The translations under genes were made by a program, and so were the position numbers. A stretch of 64,000 nt of DNA from Flavobacteriales bacterium (lineage in GTDB: Bacteria; Bacteroidota; Bacteroidia; UBA10329), in contig JAIPBM010000003.1 in assembly GCA_021739695.1 (NCBI GenBank), positions 124,001 through 188,000 of the forward strand, written 5' to 3'. This document shows, in pieces, positions 9,075-17,769 of this stretch. Within the stretch, counting starts at the first letter, position 1, and the number at the start of each line of letters is the position of its first letter. The notes below the pieces were generated by a model that saw only the letters and a program-made list of their open reading frames with translations, ran no database searches and was not told where the DNA came from.

Positions 9075-11699
9075 ATGAAGAAAAGTCTTTACTCGCTTCT
9101 TGTTGTTCTATTGATGCTGAGTTCAGTTGTTACTGCATTCAGTCAGATATCTTCACAGCTACAGCAAGCACTCACGGAAAATGCCGGAGAGTATCATCGT
9201 ATTCGCATTGAATTCAAGAATAATGTGGATTGCTATGCCTTGAATCATGAATTCAAGCAACAGCGGACTCCTGCTTCTGAGCGATCTAAAATGGTGATCA
9301 CTCAGTTGCAAGATCAAGCGAAAACTTCTCAAGCAGATGTTCTTGAATTATTAAACGGTGAGCTTGAAGATCAAGTCAGTCATATACAGCCTTTTTGGGT
9401 TGTGAATATGATTGTTTTGGAAGCCAGCAAAGATGCCATTGAGAAGATTGCGGACATACCTGAAGTGGCATTGATTGATCTGGAAAACTCGCACATACTT
9501 CCACACGACCCAATAATTCGGGAAGTAGAATCGCATCAACGAACACCAAATGGTGTTGAGTCAGGTCTTGTTGCCATCAATGCTCCTGCCGTGTGGGCTT
9601 TGGGCTATACCGGCCGAGGAAGAATGGTGTACGATTATGACACAGGAGTTTGGCCAACACATCCTGCTTTTTCTGAGCGATTTCTCGCACATCGATATCC
9701 TATTGATCAGTGCTGGTACGGCTATTTCAGTGATGTTCCGAACGGAACAGTTAGCGATCATGGCACGCACACCTTGGGCACCATGACAGGCTTGGTTGAA
9801 GCAACAAACGACACGATAGGAGTGGCTTTCAAAGCTTATTGGATTGCTAACGATTTCGTGACGTCAACGGTGGAAGCACTTCCTCCTCTTACCGATATGA
9901 TCGGTGCTTTTGAATGGGCACTTAATCCTGACGGTGATGTAAATACGACAGAAGATATTCCGGACGTGATCAACAACAGTTGGCGCTGGCGCGATGACCC
10001 TGACACGGTTCAGTGCGGTGGAATAGTTGTGAATCTGATGAATGCCATTGAGGCGGCCGGAATTGCCAATGTTTTCTCTGGCGGAAATTCAGGGCCAAAC
10101 AATACAACGGTAAATGCACCGCAACGAATTAACACATCCGAGGTCAATACATTTTCGGTCGGAAGTGTAAATGGAAACAGCCCTTTCCCCTATCCTATCA
10201 GCAATTTCTCAACCATTGGTCCAACGCAATGCCCAAGCGGAGGCAATTCAGCACTCGAAATTCATCCCGAAGTGGTAGCTCCTGGGCAAAATGTCCGTTC
10301 AGCTTGGGGAACAGATGGATTCAATACAATTTCCGGCACAAGCATGGCTGCGCCTCATGTTTCGGGCGCCATTCTCTTACTGAAAGAAGCATTTCCGTAC
10401 CTCAGTGGCGAAGAGCTACTTTGGGCATTGTATCTTACTGCCGTTGACCTTGGTGATCCAGGAGAAGATAACGTTTACGGAAGAGGTATCATTGATGTTT
10501 ATGCTGCATTTCAGCATCTGGCCCAAACAAATACACCAGTAGATCCACTGAATGTAGCTTGGGATCTGGGATTGAAAATGATCGAGGATCCAAACGAAAA
10601 GGGATTTACCTGCGATGGTACGATGAATCCGCAAGTTTCCATCACCAATTTGGGCGACAGCATCATTACCTCTATCGATTTTGAATACAACATAAACGCA
10701 GGGAATTTGCAATCATTTACATGGACAGGAACACTTTTGCCAGCGCAATCCATTACTGTGAATCTTCCAGCAATTTTAACCTCCGATTATGGTGATCTGG
10801 GATTGAGCATTACGGCCAGTATTTCAGGAATTCCCAGCGAGTACGATCTATACAACAACAAGTGGTACCACACCATCAACAGAAGAGAACCTGTATCACT
10901 TCCGTTCATAGAAGATTTCGAACACGGATTCTCGCAAAATAATTGGTTCGTCAACAATATTGATGGAGATATGACCTGGGAACCATTTCAAACACAAGGC
11001 CTTCCATGGAATGATTATTCCGCTTCAATTCAACTCTTTAAGTATACACCACGCAACAATCAACGTGATGGATTGATCAGCAATGAACTGGTTATTCCAA
11101 ATACGTCTGATCCAGTTTGGCTTCTATTTGATGTGGCCTATCAGAAATGGACAAGCAGTATCTCATCTCAAGATACGTTTACTGTGAGCGTTTCGACCGA
11201 TTGCGGAGCAAATTTTGAGAACGAAGTGTACCGTAAACAAGCGGATGAATTGAGCACTGCAGATACGGTTCAACCAAACTTCATACCCACGTTTGAATGG
11301 GATTGGAGACGCGATTCGGTGAGTTTGGACGATTTTGCAGGACAGAATATTCTTCTGAAGTTTCAAACGGTCAATCGAAAAGGCAACAACCTTTATATAG
11401 ATAATGTGAAAGTGTTTACCGGCAGCACAGAGCCAGCATCAGTCGTTGATCAGATCAAGAACGAACTCAAACTTTTTCCAAACCCAACTGCTGGGCTATT
11501 GAATATCGTTTCCACTCAAACCTTCAATCCGAAAGCAACGGTGCGCATCTATTCCAATGTAGGCGCGGAAATATCGATTGACAGTCAAATCTCTAGCAAC
11601 CGAATTGAGCTACGCACGGAATCCTTAAGCAGTGGAATCTATTTTATCCGAATAAGTGACGGAAAGCTGGATGAACGCCTTCGTTTCGTAAAGCTTTAG
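9075..11699 (+). CDS. secreted S8 (subtilisin-like) peptidase with T9SS type A sorting domain
   Basis: An 874-residue exported protease. The ATG at 9075 starts a clear signal peptide (MKKSLYSLLVVLLMLSS). An inhibitor-I9-like propeptide region precedes the catalytic domain. The triad is intact: Asp in YDYDTGVW (about D189), His in DHGTHTLGT (about H229) and Ser in GTSMAAPH (about S423), with the oxyanion Asn in FSGGNSGP. After the protease domain come a CARDB-like beta region, a MAM/jelly-roll-like domain (about 600-790: FIEDFEHGF to LYIDNVKVF) and a type A sorting domain (LKLFPNPTAGLLNI, SGIYFIRI). It probably digests extracellular protein. A terminator hairpin follows. Confidence 0.92.
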   Translation: MKKSLYSLLVVLLMLSSVVTAFSQISSQLQQALTENAGEYHRIRIEFKNNVDCYALNHEFKQQRTPASERSKMVITQLQDQAKTSQADVLELLNGELEDQVSHIQPFWVVNMIVLEASKDAIEKIADIPEVALIDLENSHILPHDPIIREVESHQRTPNGVESGLVAINAPAVWALGYTGRGRMVYDYDTGVWPTHPAFSERFLAHRYPIDQCWYGYFSDVPNGTVSDHGTHTLGTMTGLVEATNDTIGVAFKAYWIANDFVTSTVEALPPLTDMIGAFEWALNPDGDVNTTEDIPDVINNSWRWRDDPDTVQCGGIVVNLMNAIEAAGIANVFSGGNSGPNNTTVNAPQRINTSEVNTFSVGSVNGNSPFPYPISNFSTIGPTQCPSGGNSALEIHPEVVAPGQNVRSAWGTDGFNTISGTSMAAPHVSGAILLLKEAFPYLSGEELLWALYLTAVDLGDPGEDNVYGRGIIDVYAAFQHLAQTNTPVDPLNVAWDLGLKMIEDPNEKGFTCDGTMNPQVSITNLGDSIITSIDFEYNINAGNLQSFTWTGTLLPAQSITVNLPAILTSDYGDLGLSITASISGIPSEYDLYNNKWYHTINRREPVSLPFIEDFEHGFSQNNWFVNNIDGDMTWEPFQTQGLPWNDYSASIQLFKYTPRNNQRDGLISNELVIPNTSDPVWLLFDVAYQKWTSSISSQDTFTVSVSTDCGANFENEVYRKQADELSTADTVQPNFIPTFEWDWRRDSVSLDDFAGQNILLKFQTVNRKGNNLYIDNVKVFTGSTEPASVVDQIKNELKLFPNPTAGLLNIVSTQTFNPKATVRIYSNVGAEISIDSQISSNRIELRTESLSSGIYFIRISDGKLDERLRFVKL

Positions 11700-11716
11700 G
11701 AATTGCCTTAAACAAA

Positions 11717-11742
11717 AACGGCCCCGATAATTCGGGTCCGTT
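11717..11742 (+). terminator. intrinsic terminator after the S8 peptidase
   Basis: An 11-bp stem with one mismatch (arms 11717-11727 and 11732-11742), a four-base loop and a following T-rich tract. It also faces the convergent small gene that ends at 11763. Confidence 0.75.
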
Positions 11743-11762
11743 TCTATTAAATGCGTTTCGGA

Positions 11763-12041
11763 TTACGGATTAACATGCTCTTCTTTCACTTCAGTCGCTG
11801 CTGCATGTGCAGGACATTTCTTCTCACAAGATGGCGCGCAAGCCTTCTTGTCGCCAGCCGCTTTATCTCCTGCTGCTGCACAGCAAGCTTTCGTGCAACC
11901 TGGTTCGCAGGCATGTTTCTCTGCAGAAACTTCGGTTTTTACTGTTGCTGAGTGGTCTGCATCTGCTTTCTTGTCTTGTGCCATAGTAGCAGTTACGCCA
12001 ACAAACAAGAACATCACGAATGTCAATACAAGGTTTTTCAT
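11763..12041 (-). CDS. small secreted cysteine- and alanine-rich protein
   Basis: A 92-residue protein with signal peptide MKNLVLTFVMFLFVGVTATMA. The mature part is rich in Ala and Lys and holds eight cysteines in a clustered pattern: CEPGCTKACC, then CAPSCEKKC, flanked by histidines near DADHS, EKHAC and PAH. The layout suggests metal binding or a disulphide-tied small domain; I know of no named family. The minus frame is preferred over plus-strand frames here because it has a signal peptide and a start next to a near-consensus -7 box (TATCTTCG on the minus strand, near 12075). Confidence 0.65.
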   Translation of the reverse strand: MKNLVLTFVMFLFVGVTATMAQDKKADADHSATVKTEVSAEKHACEPGCTKACCAAAGDKAAGDKKACAPSCEKKCPAHAAATEVKEEHVNP

Positions 12042-12144
12042 TTGAAATAGATTTAAAGTTGAGGCGAAGATACCTTCGTTTACAGTGAAAGGTTACGTCT
12101 TGGCGACATTACTGACAATTATCAGCACGAAAACTGAAGTTAAA

Positions 12145-13281
12145 TTAATCGTGAATGGCTCTCAGGTACTGCCGTGCATCTTCTATGGAAACCTTTCTTC
12201 CTTCGTTGAAGGCCACGATGAAGGCATCTTTAAAACCCATCAAACGAAGTTCATCTCTGCGTTCAATTGCGTTTCCATAGCTCTTATAATTACCTACGGT
12301 TAGTAGTGTGAGGTCATCGAGCGGAACTTCCGAAATACTATCAATCATCAGGTAGAATCTCGCTGACTCATCTGGCAACGTTTCTCTATATGCGGCCAAT
12401 TGAATTCGATAATTCACTTCTCCCCGTATTTGCGCCTTTGGCGATTTCTGGTCCAATGCAACTACTTCCAATGGATAGCGCTCTTCGTCCGTAATGTTCA
12501 CAACAAACGCATCGGCATAACCAACACCTTTGACTACTTCTAACATTTTCTCGGCTTGAGACTGGAAATTGAAATTGCCAATCACGTACCGATACACTCC
12601 ATTCATATCCACATAAACTTCCACGTTATTCAAGCCATCAAACTTGCGGGTCATTTGAGGCTCGAGCAGCGCAGCCACTTGCACGCCATAAAGTGTCGAT
12701 AAAGTGGAGTACTTGTGCGGTTGGGTTTTTATCCGAAGGTCATGCTTCACTAATCGTTCTGGCACCTCCAGCAATTGGATAGTTGGTTCTTTGCAGAGAT
12801 TGGCCCATTTCCTACCATCGAACAAATAGTATTCATCCGACTTCAAGAAGTCTTCATTGTTCGCAAATGCTTCTTCCAAACGCACCAGACTTTCCTTCGC
12901 CTTGTCGCATGCTCCACTTCGACAATATGCCAAAATCATATAATAGAACAAATGTTCTGGTGGTCCAACGCCAGGATTGTCCCATAGCTCAGCAAAGTTC
13001 TTATCAGCCATTTCGAACAAAGAAGTTGCTCTCTTTGGATCTTTTCCTACAATTATCAACGAAACACCTAATAGATATCCAACATTCGGATTGAGCGTGT
13101 CTTGTTGATGAAGTTCTTCGAGAATTTTAATGGCCCGACCAGCATTATGTTTCGCAATGTAAAGTCGTGCCTGGTCAAATCGATCCCAATACGCTTGGTC
13201 TTTCACATCCTGCGCAGACACAGTAAGTGAACTTACAGTCAGCACCCACAGCGAACAAAAGCTCAGAACATACGATTTCAC
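12145..13281 (-). CDS. TPR protein with two SPOR-like domains
   Basis: A 378-residue secreted protein with signal peptide MKSYVLSFCSLWVLTVSSLTVSA. Residues about 30-150 look like TPR helices (ARLYIAKHNAGRAIKILEELH, LLGVSLIIVGKDPKRATSLF). Two SPOR-like units follow, at about 205-280 (GVQVAALLEPQ to ADAFVVNI) and about 297-370 (YRIQLAAYRET to KDAFIVAF). SPOR domains bind glycan strands stripped of stem peptides, so the protein is probably a periplasmic peptidoglycan-associated factor. The second unit better fits the family than the first. No nearby gene clarifies the role. Confidence 0.7.
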   Translation of the reverse strand: MKSYVLSFCSLWVLTVSSLTVSAQDVKDQAYWDRFDQARLYIAKHNAGRAIKILEELHQQDTLNPNVGYLLGVSLIIVGKDPKRATSLFEMADKNFAELWDNPGVGPPEHLFYYMILAYCRSGACDKAKESLVRLEEAFANNEDFLKSDEYYLFDGRKWANLCKEPTIQLLEVPERLVKHDLRIKTQPHKYSTLSTLYGVQVAALLEPQMTRKFDGLNNVEVYVDMNGVYRYVIGNFNFQSQAEKMLEVVKGVGYADAFVVNITDEERYPLEVVALDQKSPKAQIRGEVNYRIQLAAYRETLPDESARFYLMIDSISEVPLDDLTLLTVGNYKSYGNAIERRDELRLMGFKDAFIVAFNEGRKVSIEDARQYLRAIHD

Positions 13282-13487
13282 AGCATACCGATTTGGTTAC
13301 TATGAATCTAGCCAAGTTCTCAGCCGATTGAAGACACTTTTCTATATCCTATCAAGAATGAAATGTGGATAACCTTAACAATCGAAACCTTCATAATCCA
13401 GTTCGCATGGTAGTTTGTTTGGAATTAAACATTTCTGATGAGTTCAAAACTTTCTTAATTGCCATTTTCCTGCAAAAAGGGAACAAA

Positions 13488-13495
13488 TACCTTTG
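13488..13495 (+). promoter_or_regulatory. Bacteroidota -7 promoter box
   Basis: TACCTTTG, an exact match to TAnnTTTG, 24 bases before the ATG of the AOS-family enzyme. I find no good -33 TTG at the usual spacing, so only the -7 element is supported. Confidence 0.5.
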
Positions 13496-13519
13496 CTTCA
13501 TCCACTAAGCTATAACCAA

Positions 13520-14764
13520 ATGGACATTTTTGAACGCATAAAGAACAACCGCGGCCCGCTAGGAGAGCACGCAAAACAAGCGCACGGATATTTCACTTTC
13601 CCTAAACTGGAAGGAGAGATCAGCAACAAAATGATGTTCAACGGTAGAGAACGTCTGGTTTGGAGTTTGAACAATTACCTCGGACTTGCTAATCATCCAG
13701 AGGTGCGTAAGGCAGATGCCGATGCTGCACGAGATTGGGGAATGGCCTATCCGATGGGCGCACGCATGATGAGCGGACAGACCCAGTATCACGAACAATT
13801 GGAGCGCGAATTGGCCGATTTCGTGATGAAGGAGGATGCCTATCTGCTCAACTTCGGATATCAGGGAATGGTTTCAGCCATTGATGCTCTTGTGAACAGA
13901 CATGATGTGATCGTGTACGATTCCGATTCGCATGCTTGCATTTTGGATGGTGTTCGACTACATATGGGAAAACGTTTTGTGTATCCACACAACAACATCG
14001 AAAATCTTGAGAAACAATTGCAACGTGCCACCAAATTGGCCAACGAGCAAGGAGGTGGTGTATTGGTGATCACCGAAGGTGTGTTCGGTATGAGCGGTGT
14101 GCAAGGAAGCCTGAAAGAGGTCGTTGAGTTAAAGAAAAAATATGCCTTCCGACTGTTTGTAGATGATGCACACGGATTTGGGACACAAGGAAAAACAGGT
14201 GCTGGAACTGGCGAGCAACAAGGCTGTCAAGATGGTATTGATATCTACTTTGGCACCTTTGCCAAAAGCATGGCCAGTATTGGTGGATTTGTAGCTGGAG
14301 AAGCTGACGTGATTGACTTTCTGCGATACAATATGCGTTCGCAGATCTTCGCCAAAAGCTTGCCGATGCCAATTGTGATTGGCGCACTGAAACGCTTAGA
14401 ACTGCTGCGAAAAAGTCCTGAATTGAAGGACAAACTTTGGACAATCGTAAATGCACTACAGGAAGGATTGAAAACTGCAGGCTTCGATATCGGTAATACG
14501 CAATCTTGCGTTACGCCTGTTTACTTGAATGGTACGATACCTGAAGCAACAGCCATGATCGTGGATCTGCGAGAGAATTACGACATCTTCTGCTCCATGG
14601 TTGTTTATCCTGTTGTTCCAAAGGGAATCATTTTGTTAAGACTTATTCCTACCGCTGTTCATACCTTGGAGGACGTGAAATACACCATTGAAACCTTCGG
14701 TAAGATAAGACAGAACCTCACCGCAGGTAAGTACAACACAACTACCATTTCCACCACTATCTAA
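13520..14764 (+). CDS. alpha-oxoamine synthase-family PLP enzyme (KBL/SPT/BioF-like)
   Basis: A 414-residue fold-type I PLP enzyme. It would condense an amino acid with an acyl thioester, releasing CO2, to give an aminoketone. The PLP lysine is K249 in GTFAKSMASIGG, and the cofactor Asp sits in VDDAHGFG; SLNNYLGLANHPEV and PHNNIENLE are also family features. The start at ATG 13520 (MDIFERIKNNRGPLGEHAKQ) matches the N-terminus I recall for flavobacterial members. Candidates are serine palmitoyltransferase-like or cysteate acyltransferase-like activity in sphingolipid or sulfonolipid synthesis, or glycine C-acetyltransferase. Sequence alone does not decide between them. It lies 3 bases before a universal stress protein gene. 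Confidence 0.85.
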   Translation: MDIFERIKNNRGPLGEHAKQAHGYFTFPKLEGEISNKMMFNGRERLVWSLNNYLGLANHPEVRKADADAARDWGMAYPMGARMMSGQTQYHEQLERELADFVMKEDAYLLNFGYQGMVSAIDALVNRHDVIVYDSDSHACILDGVRLHMGKRFVYPHNNIENLEKQLQRATKLANEQGGGVLVITEGVFGMSGVQGSLKEVVELKKKYAFRLFVDDAHGFGTQGKTGAGTGEQQGCQDGIDIYFGTFAKSMASIGGFVAGEADVIDFLRYNMRSQIFAKSLPMPIVIGALKRLELLRKSPELKDKLWTIVNALQEGLKTAGFDIGNTQSCVTPVYLNGTIPEATAMIVDLRENYDIFCSMVVYPVVPKGIILLRLIPTAVHTLEDVKYTIETFGKIRQNLTAGKYNTTTISTTI

Positions 14765-14767
14765 GCC

Positions 14768-15592
14768 ATGGCGCGATTAAAGATCTTAATTCCAACCGAT
14801 TTCTCGATGCTTGCACGCAAGGCAGCAGAATATGCTGTTTCGCTTTCGGCCAATCTTGATGCGGAATTCATCCTATTGCATTGCGATAATGTGCCTCGTC
14901 CTTCCTACTCGTTTGTGAACAAGTTGGATACGATTCTTCGCGATGAAGCTATTAAGACAGGCAACGAACTGGCTGAGTCTATCAGAAAGTCTACGGGTAT
15001 CAATGCCAAAATCACTCCCGATTTTACGTTTGGAGATCCAATCGAAGTATTGGAAGAATACAGCAAAGCCCACAAAATTGATCTGATAGTGATGGGCACC
15101 AAAGGCGAATCGGTTATTCAGAACAAGATATTCGGTTCTACCGCATCTGGCGTGTTGGAGCATATTTCATGTCCTACCATTTTTGTGCCTTCGTCTGCTG
15201 ACGTAAACAGTCCTGAGAATATTGCATTTGCCACCGACCTCACCAATTTGGATGAGGAAATTGGAGAATTGATCTCGTTTGCGCAGTTTTTCAACGCTAC
15301 CATTCATGTCGTGCATGTTTATCCAGATATGATTGACCCAGCGACCTTTGATGAGGAGAGCACCAAGTTGCAGCTAATTGCAGATACGGACTATCCGCAG
15401 ATCACCTTCAATGCGGTGATGGATTCAGACATCATTGCCGGATTGGATCAATTCGTTGCCTCCGACAAACCAGATATGATCGCCATGTTCACCTACAAAT
15501 CAGGAATTCTCGAATACCTGTTCAATACGAGTTACACGGAAAAGATGGCTATGCACAGCCATACGCCATTGCTCATTATGCGTAAAAAGTAA
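14768..15592 (+). CDS. tandem universal stress protein
   Basis: A 274-residue cytoplasmic protein with two UspA domains (about 1-145 and 150-274). The first has an N-terminal strand KILIPTDFSMLARKAAEYA and ends with the ATP-loop-like VMGTKGESVIQNKIFGSTAS and SCPTIFVP. The second is more divergent (NIAFATDLTNL to HTPLLIM) and lacks a clear glycine-rich nucleotide loop. It starts three bases after the AOS-family gene's stop, so the two are probably co-transcribed. Confidence 0.85.
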   Translation: MARLKILIPTDFSMLARKAAEYAVSLSANLDAEFILLHCDNVPRPSYSFVNKLDTILRDEAIKTGNELAESIRKSTGINAKITPDFTFGDPIEVLEEYSKAHKIDLIVMGTKGESVIQNKIFGSTASGVLEHISCPTIFVPSSADVNSPENIAFATDLTNLDEEIGELISFAQFFNATIHVVHVYPDMIDPATFDEESTKLQLIADTDYPQITFNAVMDSDIIAGLDQFVASDKPDMIAMFTYKSGILEYLFNTSYTEKMAMHSHTPLLIMRKK

Positions 15593-15667
15593 ATCGTACA
15601 ATTCGTGACTAAATAAACAAGCTACCATACACTGACGAAAAGCACTTTTATGTGTGGGCGGATATGA

Positions 15668-15675
15668 TAGATTTG
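15668..15675 (+). promoter_or_regulatory. Bacteroidota -7 promoter box
   Basis: TAGATTTG, an exact TAnnTTTG match 21 bases upstream of the ATG of the ferredoxin reductase gene. No clear -33 TTG is visible. Confidence 0.45.
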
Positions 15676-15696
15676 TGAAGATAAAACACTTGAATA

Positions 15697-16776
15697 ATGG
15701 CAAATTTTCATTCACTTGAGGTTGTTGACATAAAGCGGGAAACAGCAGAGGCCGTTTCCATCAAACTTCGGATTCCGGAAGAATTGAAGGAAGAATTCAG
15801 CTTCATTCCTGGTCAATATGTCATGTTTAAGCGCATGATCAATGGCGAAGAATTGAAACGGTCATACTCCATCAGTTCTTCACCTTCAGAAGGTGAACTT
15901 CGAGTTGGGGTGAAAGAAGTGGCAGACGGAAGATTCTCTACCTATGTTAATCAAGAACTGAAAGTAGGCGACACCTTGGATACTTTGCCTCCAAGAGGAC
16001 GATTTGTGGTGAATACCGATGCCATCAACAAGAAGCATTTCGTGAGTTTTTGCGCTGGCAGTGGTGTCACGCCAATCATTAGTATGATGAAGCACGTTTT
16101 GGAAACCGAGCCACAAAGCAAATTCACTTGCTTTTACGGAAATCGCTACGCTTCAACCATCATCTATTTTGATGAGATCAATGCATTGAAGAACCGTTTT
16201 CCAGACCGTTTGGAGGTTCATTTTGTGATGAGTAAGGAAGAAATGGGTTCCGATTTTTTCCGAGGAAGAATTGATGAGGAAAAGATCCGCAAGTTCAGCG
16301 AAGTGCTTTTCGATCCTGCGGAAGTAGACGCATTTTATATGTGTGGACCAGAGCAGATCATTCACGCAGCTAAAAAAGTACTCAGCGAGAAAGGTGTGGA
16401 TGAAACGCGCTTGCATTTCGAATTGTTCGGAACACCGAACCCTACCGCTGGCTTTGCCTTGGATCTGGTTCCGGAAGACACCGAAACGGTCAAGAGTCGC
16501 ATCACGGTTGTGATGGACGGAGACGAATTTGCATTTGATATGGAACCGGGCAACATGACCATTTTGGATGCTGCCGATAAAGAAGGTCTGGACGTTCCTT
16601 ATTCCTGCAAAGGTGGTGTTTGCTGCACCTGTTTGGCCCGTGTGAAGAAAGGTGAGGTTTCTATGGAAAAGAACTACTCTCTAACCGATAAAGAGGTCGC
16701 GTCCGGATTGGTGCTTACCTGTCAGGCTCATCCAAAATCAGATGAGGTGTTGGTAGATTTTGATGATATCTGGTAA
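15697..16776 (+). CDS. PaaE-like ferredoxin-NADP reductase with C-terminal 2Fe-2S domain
   Basis: A 359-residue electron-transfer flavoprotein. It has an N-terminal FAD-binding beta-barrel (RSYSISSSP binds flavin), an NAD(P)-binding domain (FCAGSGVTPIISMMKHV, YMCGPEQII) and a plant-type 2Fe-2S ferredoxin domain at the end (about 270-359). Cluster ligands are in CKGGVCCTC with a final Cys in LTCQAHP. The order FAD-NAD-2Fe2S is that of phenylacetyl-CoA epoxidase reductase PaaE. No paa oxygenase genes are in the window, so the partner is unknown. It may serve a desaturase or hydroxylase such as the one at 30542, but this is inference. Confidence 0.9.
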   Translation: MANFHSLEVVDIKRETAEAVSIKLRIPEELKEEFSFIPGQYVMFKRMINGEELKRSYSISSSPSEGELRVGVKEVADGRFSTYVNQELKVGDTLDTLPPRGRFVVNTDAINKKHFVSFCAGSGVTPIISMMKHVLETEPQSKFTCFYGNRYASTIIYFDEINALKNRFPDRLEVHFVMSKEEMGSDFFRGRIDEEKIRKFSEVLFDPAEVDAFYMCGPEQIIHAAKKVLSEKGVDETRLHFELFGTPNPTAGFALDLVPEDTETVKSRITVVMDGDEFAFDMEPGNMTILDAADKEGLDVPYSCKGGVCCTCLARVKKGEVSMEKNYSLTDKEVASGLVLTCQAHPKSDEVLVDFDDIW

Positions 16777-16779
16777 GAG

Positions 16780-17154
16780 CTAGTCGGCTAAAAGCCACGC
16801 TTTAGCTTGATCCACATCTGTGAATACCTTCGCAATCTTACCTCGATTTACAAGCACCGTTTCAATGAACATCAATTGTTCTAGTGAATCTGGGTTCAAT
16901 TCGAACCAAGCAATCTTGTATCTGTAGTTTATTCCTATCTCGTCAAACAGGTCACCATGCTCGTAGCCTTCCATGGTAGAAAAGGTTTTGGTCGAATTGG
17001 CTAAGCCTAAAACCTTGTAGCAGTTATGTTGCTTGCAGGTTTCCGCAATCATCGACCACATTTTATGAGCCGTTTCATAACTCTTATCTCCATTGGAAAT
17101 AACAAGCACAAACGTTCCTTCAAACGTTACCTTGAGCTCGTATTCAGTATGCAT
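16780..17154 (-). CDS. STAS/SpoIIAA-like small protein
   Basis: A 124-residue cytoplasmic protein with an alternating strand-helix pattern (GTFVLVISNG, then a helix, CYKVLGLANS, then RYKIAWFELN and a C-terminal helix FTDVDQAKAWLLAD). This resembles the SpoIIAA-like/STAS-SEC14 fold found in many Bacteroidota proteins. No phosphorylatable Ser motif is evident. Its stop lies 3 bases from the convergent reductase's stop. A J-domain gene lies upstream on the same strand, 50 bases away. Confidence 0.5.
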   Translation of the reverse strand: MHTEYELKVTFEGTFVLVISNGDKSYETAHKMWSMIAETCKQHNCYKVLGLANSTKTFSTMEGYEHGDLFDEIGINYRYKIAWFELNPDSLEQLMFIETVLVNRGKIAKVFTDVDQAKAWLLAD

Positions 17155-17204
17155 TGACTTTAATTGAGGTTATTCTTGAAAAGAAAGAACTTGAACGCTT
17201 TTGC

Positions 17205-17654
17205 CTATTCCGCTTCAGTCGTTTTCTTAGACTTTCTGTAGAGATATGAGTTGAAGATGCTTCTTCTTCCAAAGCGATATTGCTTGTCAGAATTATGGAA
17301 TTTGATGAAGACTGTCTTCGGAACTCCGAAGTACTCGTAAGTGCTTCCATCCAAGAAGGTCACCTCCAACAACAGACCTTTATGGAAGTAATCTGCAATG
17401 CCTGTTTCAGAAATAGTGATGTTGTATTGTTCCAAATTCGCCTCTCGCGTTTCGGGTGCAATGCTTACCAGAAAATGGTAACCATCAATGATCTTTCTGC
17501 TCACCGCTTCGGCTTCTTCCGCGCGTTCATCGTTTTCCCTGAACTTGTCCGGATGCCACTCTTTTACCAGATTTCTGTAATTGGTTTTCAATTCTTTAAG
17601 CGTGGCCTTCTCTTCCACTCCAAATAATTTCCGGTATTCAGTAACGCGTTTCAT
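17205..17654 (-). CDS. J-domain protein with C-terminal KTSC domain
   Basis: A 149-residue cytoplasmic protein. Residues about 5-60 form a J domain with the essential HPD in LVKEWHPDKF, so it should stimulate a DnaK-type ATPase. Residues about 85-145 (LLLEVTFLDGSTYEYFGVP, then the FGRRSIFNSYLYRK end) match the KTSC domain, a small domain of uncertain, possibly nucleic-acid-linked function. There is no Gly/Phe or zinc-finger region, so this is a class III J protein. The fusion of J and KTSC is worth noting. The gene is divergent from the DUF2797 gene. Confidence 0.75.
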   Translation of the reverse strand: MKRVTEYRKLFGVEEKATLKELKTNYRNLVKEWHPDKFRENDERAEEAEAVSRKIIDGYHFLVSIAPETREANLEQYNITISETGIADYFHKGLLLEVTFLDGSTYEYFGVPKTVFIKFHNSDKQYRFGRRSIFNSYLYRKSKKTTEAE

Positions 17655-17769
17655 AATTCGGTACTCTACTTATTTCAGCGCGCGAAAGTACACTTTACGT
17701 TTAGCTATGGATGATTTTGCGGAACAAAGGACAAAATCATCCATGTATTATCTTGACCATATTTGCAGT

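Noticed and set aside
16780-17154. Anti-sigma factor antagonist for the phosphatase at 7238
   Set aside because: No conserved phosphoserine motif, and 9 kb separates the genes.
17581-17769. Long N-terminal extension of the DUF2797 protein
   Set aside because: It would overlap the J-domain gene and does not match the family start.
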